Notes under the pieces: model-generated | What the model was told of the DNA's origin: nothing | What the model saw: only the letters and a program-made list of their open reading frames with translations | Databases searched by the model: none | Made by a program: the position numbers and the translations under genes | Part shown: positions 34,266 through 42,015 of the stretch, one piece after another | How positions within the stretch are numbered: position 1 is the stretch's first letter | How the letters are laid out: every line of letters starts with the position of its first letter | Assembly: GCA_050944855.1 (NCBI GenBank) | Contig: JBMNRU010000002.1 | Span: 124,001 to 188,000 of the forward strand | Reading direction: 5' to 3' | Source of the DNA: Lactonifactor sp050944855 | Lineage (GTDB): Bacteria > Bacillota > Clostridia > Lachnospirales > Lachnospiraceae | DNA length: 64,000 nt

Positions 34266-34340
34266 CTAGAAATTAGCATTTTTCATAAAAAATTAGGAAT
34301 TCCGTCACCATTTCTTCATCTCTGATTCTGATTTTCCGAA

Positions 34341-35174
34341 TTATTCCTCCTCATCCTCCAAAATGTCTTCTTCACTGGAATCCTCTCCGGAACTATCTTC
34401 TTCTGCAACATCCTCTACGATCTCGCCTTCCTCAATACTTTTTTCAAAAGTAATGGTGCTGGTCTGTGTCGTAACTCCCTCCAGATGAAGAACGCCATCC
34501 ATACCTTCCAATTCCGGCAGGATTGCCGCCAGGTGGGTCACTTTTTCTTCCATCTCACTGTCTTTTCCCAGCTGTACGATGATGCCATCAAAATACAGGG
34601 TAATATTATACGCTTCATTCAGCAAAATCCGATCCGGTTCCAGACCATTTTTCGTAATCATGCGGGTAACACCCACAATGCTCTGAAAAACAGACTCATT
34701 TCCCACAGAAAGCTTGTCTCCCACCTGTACATGGTCAAACTTTAATCCTTCAATACGGGGGATTCCCTCCAATGCCTCTGACGTACTTTCCTGTATCACA
34801 CCTTTTTTATCAAAATAGAAATAGCCGTCCAGATACTGTACATATCCTTCTAACTGTTTCTCCGTAACGTGGATGCAGATGGAATCGTGTCCCTTCTGCT
34901 CCACCGTTATTTTTTTCAAAAATGGTACATTTGCCGCCCGTCCGCTGTAGTCTTTATGACTGAGCAGATACGTATTGGATGCCAGCGGCCCCTGCAGCAC
35001 CAGCTCCTTTACTTCCTCTTCCGTCAAGTACTTATTTCCTTTTATTTCCACCGTACGAAGCTGAAAATAAAGAATAAAAGTAAGCAATGCTGCCAAGAGC
35101 GCGGCTCCCATCACGGAGACTGCTATTTTCCATATTTTTCGATCGATTCTCTTCAGATATTTCGATTTTTTCAT
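34341..35174 (-). CDS. divIB: Cell division protein DivIB/FtsQ
   Basis: This 277-aa protein has a short basic cytoplasmic N-terminus, one membrane helix near residues 15-38 and a POTRA (FtsQ-type) domain (LRTVEIKGNKYLTEEEVKELV) near 39-110. A beta domain follows to ~245. The last ~25 residues are a run of Glu, Asp and Ser. It is a scaffold of the divisome with FtsL and DivIC and guides septal peptidoglycan synthesis. It lies 29 bp downstream of murA. The acidic tail is an unusual but not unique extension. Confidence 0.88.
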   Translation of the reverse strand: MKKSKYLKRIDRKIWKIAVSVMGAALLAALLTFILYFQLRTVEIKGNKYLTEEEVKELVLQGPLASNTYLLSHKDYSGRAANVPFLKKITVEQKGHDSICIHVTEKQLEGYVQYLDGYFYFDKKGVIQESTSEALEGIPRIEGLKFDHVQVGDKLSVGNESVFQSIVGVTRMITKNGLEPDRILLNEAYNITLYFDGIIVQLGKDSEMEEKVTHLAAILPELEGMDGVLHLEGVTTQTSTITFEKSIEEGEIVEDVAEEDSSGEDSSEEDILEDEEE

Positions 35175-35203
35175 GTTGTTTATGATTCCCTCTGTCCGGG
35201 CAG

Positions 35204-36460
35204 CTATCTCTTTTCCAGACGTCCGCCCAGCTTTTCTATATCTTCACATATATTTGCATAACCCCGTTCAATGAAATGACGGTTACAGATCAAAGTCTCT
35301 CCCTTTGCTGACAGGCCGGCGATCACAAGTGCGGCGCCGCCTCGCAGTTCAAAAGCATTTACCTCGCATCCGGTAAGTTCTTCTCTTCCTTCAATGTAGG
35401 CATCCCGTTGATCCACATGGATACAGGCGCCCATTTTCTGAAGTTCCTGAACTACTTTAAAACGATCCTCAAACACCGTTTCCCTTACATGACTCCTGCC
35501 CGGTATTCCGGCCAGCACAGCCAGCAGCGGAGACTGCATATCGGTGGGAAATCCGGGGTAAATCTCCGTCTCCACATAATCCAGGGGACGGACTTCCTCC
35601 TGGCTGCACAGGGATAGTGTACCACCATTCACTTTGTATTGTCCACCTATTTTCTTATACACACGGAGAATGGCCCGCATTTCCTGAAGCGGCGGATTTT
35701 CAATTACAATACTTCCTCTGGTGGCTGCGCAGGCACACAGATAAGTCCCGGCCACGATCCGGTCAGCCGGTACCGTAAACTCCACATCCCGAAGAGAAGT
35801 AACTCCCTGTATTTCCAGACGTGAAGTGCCGATTCCCCGTATGTCCGCACCCATCTCGGTCAGAATACGACAGAGCCATACCACCTCCGGCTCTATGGCA
35901 CATCCTTCCAAAATGGTAACTCCCGGGGCAAGTACCGCTGCCAGTACCGCATTTTGACTGGCTCCTACACTGGAACGGGGGAAAAATATCCGGCCGCCGC
36001 CTTTTGGTGTTCCCCGTGCACGGAGCATCCCCTCTTCTTCCCATACCTTTATGCCCAGTTCAGACAACGCATGAATATGAAAATCAATGGGACGCCTTCC
36101 AATCACACACCCTCCGGGGTAAGGAATGGTCACCTCCTGCTTTCGTCCCAACAAAGCACCCAATAAAATAATGGAGGAGCGCATCCGGCTCCCCAATTCC
36201 GCCTCGATTCGGCTGCTTGTTATGTTCCCGGCATCCAGATACAGGGTATTGCCTTCCCAGTATGTCACGACTCCCAAATGCCGCAGAATTGCTTCCATGC
36301 ATCGAACATCGGAGATAGGCGGACAATTGTGAAGTATGGTAACTCCCTCATGTAAAAGTGCGGCTGCCATAAGAGGCAGGGCAGCATTTTTGGATCCCTG
36401 TATGTATACGGAGCCCTGTAAAGGCTTTCCTCCTTCTATTCGGATACTGTCACTGTCCAA
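35204..36460 (-). CDS. murA: UDP-N-acetylglucosamine 1-carboxyvinyltransferase
   Basis: This ~418-aa EPSP-synthase-fold enzyme catalyses the first committed step of peptidoglycan synthesis. GSKNAALPLMAAAL near residues 22-35 and the loop GGCVIGRRPIDFHIHAL near 114-130 contain the catalytic Cys that fosfomycin alkylates, so it should be fosfomycin-sensitive. RASLVIAG-like RGGAALVIAGL lies near 390. The start is uncertain: TTG 36460 has GGAG at good spacing and gives family length; GTG or TTG further upstream to 36481 are alternatives. It occupies the position between ftsW and divIB where murG is often found. Confidence 0.92.
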   Translation of the reverse strand: MDSDSIRIEGGKPLQGSVYIQGSKNAALPLMAAALLHEGVTILHNCPPISDVRCMEAILRHLGVVTYWEGNTLYLDAGNITSSRIEAELGSRMRSSIILLGALLGRKQEVTIPYPGGCVIGRRPIDFHIHALSELGIKVWEEEGMLRARGTPKGGGRIFFPRSSVGASQNAVLAAVLAPGVTILEGCAIEPEVVWLCRILTEMGADIRGIGTSRLEIQGVTSLRDVEFTVPADRIVAGTYLCACAATRGSIVIENPPLQEMRAILRVYKKIGGQYKVNGGTLSLCSQEEVRPLDYVETEIYPGFPTDMQSPLLAVLAGIPGRSHVRETVFEDRFKVVQELQKMGACIHVDQRDAYIEGREELTGCEVNAFELRGGAALVIAGLSAKGETLICNRHFIERGYANICEDIEKLGGRLEKR

Positions 36461-36536
36461 TCCATACACTCCATTTCCCAAAATTATCGAACTATTTCAT
36501 TTCTATTCTATTATATGCACACGAAAGAGATATGTG

Positions 36537-37622
36537 TCACCGCTGCCACCGGCTGACAGAAAAAGCCAGCCCCATCTCACTCAGTAAAAAGAGCACGCTG
36601 GTTCCTCCATAGCTGATAAAAGGCAGTGTGATTCCCGTGTTTGGTATCGTATTCGTCACGACGGCAATATTCAAAATAACCTGAATGGCAATATGACCCA
36701 TGATTCCCACAGAGATCAGAGTTCCGGGCAAATCCTGGGCGTGCATGGCGATCACGGCCAGACGCCAGATCAGAAGCCCAAATACCAGAATCAGCAGACA
36801 GGCTCCGGTGAGGCCGGTCTCCTCACAAATAATGGAAAAAATCATATCATTTTGCGCTTCCGGCACAAACCCCAGCTTCTGCAGACTGCTGCCCAGCCCT
36901 TTTCCGAAAATCCCTCCGCTGCCGATGGCATATAACCCCTGTATAGTCTGAAATCCCTTTTCATATTTCTCCGGATCTCTCCAGATCGCCAGACGCTCCA
37001 GCCGATAGCTCTCCATACTGAGAAAAACAGCTATAAAAGCAAAACCGCCGCCGCCGATCCAGACAAAGGGCAGATATCGGGGATTGGACACAAAGATCAG
37101 GATCACACCGATTCCCAGAATAATAATCGCGGTGCTCAGATTATTGGTACCCACCAGACCCACAATAGGAAGGAGCAGTACCATAATAAAAATCATATAG
37201 GGAATCCCGGGATTTTTCTTCTTAGAGTTGCTTATGACCCATGACAGAAATAAAATGACCGCCACCTTTGCAAATTCTGCCGGCTGAAAAGAAAGAGGGC
37301 CGATGGAAAGCCATCTTCTGGAGCCATTATAGGCATCTCCGAAAAGAAGCACGGCAAGGGATAAAAGCATAGAAAGCACATAAGCTCCCGGCGCATATTT
37401 CAGCAAAAAATGATAATCCACACAGGAGACAAAATACATGCACAAAAGTCCCAGAGCCGTTGCAAATAATTGCTTTTTAAAATAATACGCAGAATCATGA
37501 AATTTCACTATGCCGTTATATGCGCTGGTACTGTATAAAATCACCATGCCTGCTGTCACCAGCAAAAGCACCAGAATCAGCAGCATATCATCACCCCGGC
37601 GTTTTTTCACTGCCTCCTCCAT
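36537..37622 (-). CDS. ftsW: Cell division SEDS protein FtsW
   Basis: This 361-aa polytopic membrane protein (about ten helices) of the SEDS family polymerises glycan strands at the septum with its partner class B PBP. Typical stretches are YNGSRRWLSIGPLSFQPAEFAKVA near residues 100-125 (in two pieces) and the C-terminal NTGITLPFISYGGTSVLF near 330. I use the ATG at 37622 with AAAGGGAGGG upstream rather than the longer frame to 37709. It might alternatively be a SpoVE-type paralogue; dcw context fits either, and no second copy is in view. Confidence 0.9.
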   Translation of the reverse strand: MEEAVKKRRGDDMLLILVLLLVTAGMVILYSTSAYNGIVKFHDSAYYFKKQLFATALGLLCMYFVSCVDYHFLLKYAPGAYVLSMLLSLAVLLFGDAYNGSRRWLSIGPLSFQPAEFAKVAVILFLSWVISNSKKKNPGIPYMIFIMVLLLPIVGLVGTNNLSTAIIILGIGVILIFVSNPRYLPFVWIGGGGFAFIAVFLSMESYRLERLAIWRDPEKYEKGFQTIQGLYAIGSGGIFGKGLGSSLQKLGFVPEAQNDMIFSIICEETGLTGACLLILVFGLLIWRLAVIAMHAQDLPGTLISVGIMGHIAIQVILNIAVVTNTIPNTGITLPFISYGGTSVLFLLSEMGLAFSVSRWQR

Positions 37623-37749
37623 ATCCCTTACCCTCCCTTTCTCATGCACAGCATCCGCTGCATAGCCCGCTGTTGCATAAAGCAGACCAGAAAAAAAGCT
37701 GCAGGCCAATCTCTTTCGTATTTGCCTGCAGCATTCTCACATTTCTTTA

Positions 37750-39105
37750 TTATAGTTTATGTACGTATTCCTTAAACATACGTCCTCTCTGTTCATAATT
37801 TTCAAACTGGCCCCAGCTCGCACATGCCGGAGACAACAATACCGCATCCCCCGGCCGTGCCTTTTCGGCACAGATGGTCACTGCCTCTTCCAGACTGTCT
37901 GCCAGAATGGTATCCATCATTCCCAGACGATGGGCTGCCTCCTGAATTTTTTCTCTGGTCTGACCGATCAGCACCAGATACCGTACTTTTCCATCAAAAG
38001 CCTGAATCCATTCATCATAAGAGGATTCTTTATCATATCCGCCTCCTATCAGAAGGGTAGGACGATTCATAGCCTGAATACCTTTGATTGCCGCATCCGG
38101 ATTGGTTCCTTTGGAATCGTTATAATAAACTACGCCATTCTTCTCTGTCACATATTCGATCCGGTGCTCCACTGCAGCAAACTCACAGGCCGACTTACGG
38201 ATGTTCTCCATGGGCACGCCAACGCTGTATGTCATGGCCACAGCAGCCATCACATTCTCATAATTATGCTGGCCTAAAACTTTCAGATCTCCCGTTTTCA
38301 GCACAGGAATCTCTTCCTCCCCGGTACGCCAGATAATTTGATCTCCATCCAGGAAAATTCCTTTTTCCAGCTTACGCTTACTGGAGAAAAAGATCACTTT
38401 CTGATCCAGCTGCTCACCAAAGGCGCGAAGCACTTCATCCTCATAGTTTAATACACAGACGTCATCTCTGCCCTGATTGGACACGATCAGCTCCTTCACA
38501 CGGATATATTCTTCCATCGTATGATGACGGTTCAAATGGTCCTCCGTAATATTTAAAATCGCAGATACTTTCGGCGCAAAATCATGAATCGTTTCTAACT
38601 GGAAGCTGCTGATCTCCGCCACGACAAAGCTGTCCTCTCGCATATCCATGGCCACCGATGTATAAGGAATTCCAATATTTCCCACAACAAATACACTCTC
38701 GGCATAATCGGACATGATTTTTCCGGTCAATGCCGTGGTGGTTGTCTTGCCGTTTGTTCCCGTAATTGCAATAATCTGCCCTTTTCCTGCCTGATAAGCC
38801 AGCTCCACTTCTCCCCAAACCGGTATATGGGCATCTTTCAGCTTCTGTACGGGAGGAATATCCAAAGGAACGCCGGGACTTAACACAGCCAGATCCAGTC
38901 CATTTATAATCTCATCCGGCAGTTCTCCCAGCACGATCTGCGCTTTAGAGCCTTCCGGCAGCTTCTTTTTTATATCCTCCGGATTTAATTGATCACTGCC
39001 GTCATATAAAATAACGGAAGCCTGTACCTTTTCTAACAATTCTGCGGCACCGATTCCACTGATGCCGGTTCCAAATACCAATATCTTCTTATCCTTAAAT
39101 TCCAT
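37750..39105 (-). CDS. murD: UDP-N-acetylmuramoylalanine--D-glutamate ligase
   Basis: This 451-aa Mur ligase adds D-Glu to UDP-MurNAc-L-Ala with ATP. Motifs: N-terminal FGTGISGIGAAELL, the ATP loop ITGTNGKTTTTALTGKI near residues 113-129, NITEDHLNRH near 187-196 and the third-domain YNDSKGTNPDA near 320-330. It lies 18 bp after mraY. Unremarkable and full length. Confidence 0.96.
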   Translation of the reverse strand: MEFKDKKILVFGTGISGIGAAELLEKVQASVILYDGSDQLNPEDIKKKLPEGSKAQIVLGELPDEIINGLDLAVLSPGVPLDIPPVQKLKDAHIPVWGEVELAYQAGKGQIIAITGTNGKTTTTALTGKIMSDYAESVFVVGNIGIPYTSVAMDMREDSFVVAEISSFQLETIHDFAPKVSAILNITEDHLNRHHTMEEYIRVKELIVSNQGRDDVCVLNYEDEVLRAFGEQLDQKVIFFSSKRKLEKGIFLDGDQIIWRTGEEEIPVLKTGDLKVLGQHNYENVMAAVAMTYSVGVPMENIRKSACEFAAVEHRIEYVTEKNGVVYYNDSKGTNPDAAIKGIQAMNRPTLLIGGGYDKESSYDEWIQAFDGKVRYLVLIGQTREKIQEAAHRLGMMDTILADSLEEAVTICAEKARPGDAVLLSPACASWGQFENYEQRGRMFKEYVHKL

Positions 39106-39123
39106 ATTGACTTCTCCTTATTC

Positions 39124-40086
39124 TTACAGGGCCAACAGTCCTACCAGACATAACAGCGCTGTCACAATAGAAAACACTGCCACAACACGGGTCTCAGACC
39201 AGCCGCAAAGTTCAAAATGATGATGGATCGGCGCCATTTTAAAAATTCTTTTTCCTCCTGTGGCCTTAAAATATCCCACCTGAAGGATAACAGACAACAC
39301 TTCTACCAGATAAATCATACCTACGATAGGAATAAACAAAGGCATCTGCATCATGTAAGCAGTACCGGCTACAAATCCGCCCAATGCCAGGGAACCGGTA
39401 TCCCCCATGAATACCTTTGCCGGATATACATTAAACAGCAGAAATCCCAGCAGCGCCCCTACCACAGCACAGGTAATAGGCTCAATTCCACTTCCGGTTC
39501 CAATCGCCACCACGGTAAAAAAGGTGGCTACCATAACGGTTACACTGGAAGCCAGACCATCCAGACCATCCGTGAAATTCACACCGTTTACCGTACCGAT
39601 CACAGCTACAAACAACAGTGGAATTGCCAGCCAGCCAATATCTATCTGCATGTCCATAAATGGGATCCGCATAGCCAGCGACACATCCGTAAAATGCAGA
39701 ACATAATAAGTAAAAATCGCTGTCACTACAATCTGAAGACTAAACTTCTGCCAGGGAAGCAAACCATCCGAGCGGCGAAGCACTACCTTCAGGAAATCGT
39801 CCAGAAAACCAATAATGCCAAACCCCAGTGTCAAAAACAAAATCGGGATGATATTCGGATAATCTTTCATATAGATAAGCGAGGTGATTACCACAGCCAG
39901 CAGAAAAATAATTCCTCCCATGGTGGGAGTTCCTGCTTTCTTCAGATGAGACTGTACACCGTCTGTCCGTTCTGTCTGCTTCATTTTCAGCTCACGCAGG
40001 TATTTAATAATGACCGGCCCGACCAGGGCGCTGATCGCAAATGCAATTAATACCGGAAATACCATTTCTACATTCATGTTCAACAT
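39124..40086 (-). CDS. mraY: Phospho-N-acetylmuramoyl-pentapeptide transferase
   Basis: This 320-aa membrane enzyme with ten helices makes lipid I from UDP-MurNAc-pentapeptide and undecaprenyl phosphate. Signature residues: KKAGTPTMGGIIFL near 43-56, FLDDFLKV near 95 (catalytic Asp pair), NFTDGLDGLASS near 172-183 and the HHHFE motif near 285. I take ATG 40086, which has GAGGTG about 10 nt upstream; a longer frame to 40161 would run through promoter and hairpin sequence. It has its own promoter and a palindrome-rich leader after the SpoVD-like gene. Confidence 0.94.
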   Translation of the reverse strand: MLNMNVEMVFPVLIAFAISALVGPVIIKYLRELKMKQTERTDGVQSHLKKAGTPTMGGIIFLLAVVITSLIYMKDYPNIIPILFLTLGFGIIGFLDDFLKVVLRRSDGLLPWQKFSLQIVVTAIFTYYVLHFTDVSLAMRIPFMDMQIDIGWLAIPLLFVAVIGTVNGVNFTDGLDGLASSVTVMVATFFTVVAIGTGSGIEPITCAVVGALLGFLLFNVYPAKVFMGDTGSLALGGFVAGTAYMMQMPLFIPIVGMIYLVEVLSVILQVGYFKATGGKRIFKMAPIHHHFELCGWSETRVVAVFSIVTALLCLVGLLAL

Positions 40087-40114
40087 AATAATAATACACC
40101 TCGTTCTATTTTTT

Positions 40115-40202
40115 CTGCAGCCTTTTCCCAGGAAAAATCTGCAGTCATACGGCATTTCCACAGCCGCATGACTAGTATAATGCCTTTTGGAATATTTATC
40201 AA
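40115..40202 (-). promoter_or_regulatory. mraY promoter and palindromic leader
   Basis: On the coding strand TTGATA (40197-40202), a 17-bp spacer and TATACT (40174-40179). A dyad of GTCATGCGGC with GCCGTATGAC (40163-40172 and 40144-40153) overlaps the expected start of transcription. A second stem (CTGCAG at 40139-40144 and 40115-40120, with inner complementary bases) follows it. The first could be an operator and the second a leader structure. Confidence 0.55.
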
Positions 40203-40219
40203 GTATGCTTTATCAGCGT

Positions 40220-41947
40220 CTACTCTTGTTTGATATCCAGATAAGGAAGAATATTTTCAAAGATCTCTTTCATAATAGGGGCAGCAATGAGTCCGCCGTA
40301 ATACAGCCCCTGCGGATCATGGATTACTAAAAGTCCCAGCACCTGAGGATCATCCGCAGGCGCAAACCCCAGAAAGGAAGAAATATAGCGGTTCGCGCTT
40401 CGGGGCAGGGTCTGGGAGGTAGCTGTTTTGCCCCCGATCCGATACCCCTCAATGGCAGCGTTTTTTCCTGATCCTTCTGCCACTACCTGCTCTAAAATGT
40501 ATCGCATGGTTTCGGATGTTTCTTCCGAAATAATTGATTCCCCTTTCTCATAGTCTATGGTTTCTATCAGATTTCCCTCATCGTCTCTGACTTCCACCCC
40601 AAAGTGGGGAGTAATCCGGGTACCTCCATTTATAATGGAAGCCGCAGTCGTTGCCAGCTGAATGGGCGTAATCTGAAAAGACTGGCCAAAGGACATAGTT
40701 GCCAGCTCAACCAGTCCTACATTTTTCTTCTGATGCATAATGGTGGCAGCTTCTCCCGGAAGATCAATACCCGTTTTATCCATCACCCCGAATTGATACA
40801 GATACTGATAAAAATGATCCACTCCCAGCCGCAGGCCCACATCAATAAATACCGGATTACAGGAATTCATGGCTCCCTGCAGAAAGGTCTCTCCGCCGTG
40901 TCCGGTCCTTTTATGGCAGTGAATCCTCCGATCCTCCACGACCCGGTAACCGGGACAGGAAAAAGTGTCCTGGATCGTCACTACCCCTTCCTCCAGCCCG
41001 GCGGCAGCCGTAATAATCTTAAAGGTCGATCCCGGTTCATACGTATCATTAATGGACAGGTTTCTCCACATCTGATTCAGAGCATTTTGTTTTTCCTCCT
41101 CTGTCATAGCAGAAGTATCCACATCGGTATTTAATGTAAAAGGATCATTCAAATGAAACTCCGGCACATTGACCATCGCCATAATTTCCCCATTCTGCGG
41201 ATTCATCAGTATAACGGAAACTGCATCCGCCTGTTTTTGCTCCATCACTTTCTTTGCTGCCTGTTCTGCATACATCTGAATATTTCGATCCAGGCTGATA
41301 TGCAGATTATATCCCGGAATAGGATCTACTCGGCTCTCACCGATTTCACTTAATTCCACGCCTCTGGCATCCGTAGTCGTAAGGATTTTTCCGTCTATTC
41401 CTTTCAATACCTCCTCATAGATGACTTCAAGCCCTATAATCCCCTGATTATCTCCGCCTGTGAATCCCAGAACTTTTGAGGCCAGCGTGTCATAAGGATA
41501 ATATCGTTTAAAATCCTCATCTACCTTTACTCCGGGCAGATTGTATTCCCGGATTCGGTCTCCCACTTCTTTTTCCACATTTGTCTTCACTTTTTCTATA
41601 GAAGAAACTTTTTCCACTCGCTTTCTGGCAGTTTCTTCCGTAATTCCCAATTCTTTCACCAGCATATTGACCACGGCCTGAGGATCCGTAATCTGACTAT
41701 GTATCAGGGAAATGGTACATACTGTTTGGTTTGCCGCCAAAACAGTGCCATTGGCATCTATAATCTTGCCCCGGGCTGCTTTGATATCCCGCTCTCTTTC
41801 ATGGAGTTCTTCCGCTTTTTGTGCATAATAATCTGACTGAAACACCATCAGATACACCATACGTCCCATAAGCCCCAGCAGCATAAACACACATCCGATA
41901 AATACCACAAAGGTTTTCTTTTTGTGATAGGTTCTGTTTTTCTTCAA
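40220..41947 (-). CDS. SpoVD-like class B penicillin-binding protein
   Basis: This 575-aa protein has an N-terminal anchor near residues 12-32, a dimerisation domain and a transpeptidase domain. The active-site SxxK is S307-T-F-K310 (EPGSTFK) and SCN is in MNSCNP. The third motif reads K507-T-A509 rather than the usual KTG. There is no PASTA domain. Its position after the division PBP and before mraY is that of spoVD in Bacillus, the spore-cortex transpeptidase, so a sporulation role is likely. The start is TTG 41947 with TGAGG seven bases upstream; that site lies inside a strong hairpin. A sigma-E-like promoter lies in the same hairpin. Confidence 0.85.
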   Translation of the reverse strand: MKKNRTYHKKKTFVVFIGCVFMLLGLMGRMVYLMVFQSDYYAQKAEELHERERDIKAARGKIIDANGTVLAANQTVCTISLIHSQITDPQAVVNMLVKELGITEETARKRVEKVSSIEKVKTNVEKEVGDRIREYNLPGVKVDEDFKRYYPYDTLASKVLGFTGGDNQGIIGLEVIYEEVLKGIDGKILTTTDARGVELSEIGESRVDPIPGYNLHISLDRNIQMYAEQAAKKVMEQKQADAVSVILMNPQNGEIMAMVNVPEFHLNDPFTLNTDVDTSAMTEEEKQNALNQMWRNLSINDTYEPGSTFKIITAAAGLEEGVVTIQDTFSCPGYRVVEDRRIHCHKRTGHGGETFLQGAMNSCNPVFIDVGLRLGVDHFYQYLYQFGVMDKTGIDLPGEAATIMHQKKNVGLVELATMSFGQSFQITPIQLATTAASIINGGTRITPHFGVEVRDDEGNLIETIDYEKGESIISEETSETMRYILEQVVAEGSGKNAAIEGYRIGGKTATSQTLPRSANRYISSFLGFAPADDPQVLGLLVIHDPQGLYYGGLIAAPIMKEIFENILPYLDIKQE

Positions 41948-41949
41948 GA

Positions 41950-42000
41950 AAAAACCTCATAAAAGTTCTCCTTATAATGTATGGAGACTTTTATGAGGTT
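41950..42000 (-). terminator. Hairpin with U-tract covering the SpoVD-like PBP ribosome-binding site
   Basis: On the coding strand AACCTCATAAAAGT (from 42000 down) pairs perfectly with ACTTTTATGAGGTT over 14 bp, extended by CTCC/GGAG around one bulged A, with an 11-nt loop. It is followed by a T run ending in C, directly before the TTG start. It therefore looks like an intrinsic terminator for the upstream division genes and also pairs the TGAGG ribosome-binding site of the downstream PBP. Confidence 0.85.
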
Positions 42001-42004
42001 ATGC
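41976..42004 (-). promoter_or_regulatory. Possible sigma-E promoter for the SpoVD-like PBP
   Basis: GCATAAC (41998-42004), a 14-bp spacer and CATACATT (41976-41983) agree with the Bacillus sigma-E consensus KMATATT-N14-CATACAHT at five of seven and eight of eight positions. The -10 lies across the hairpin loop, so RNA started here would lack the left arm of the hairpin. Confidence 0.5.
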
Positions 42005-42015
42005 GTTCTCAGCGA

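Noticed and set aside
39217..40050. 277-aa reading frame on the + strand
   Set aside because: It is the antisense of mraY. It is rich in His, Gln and Asn and has no recognisable domain or start signal.
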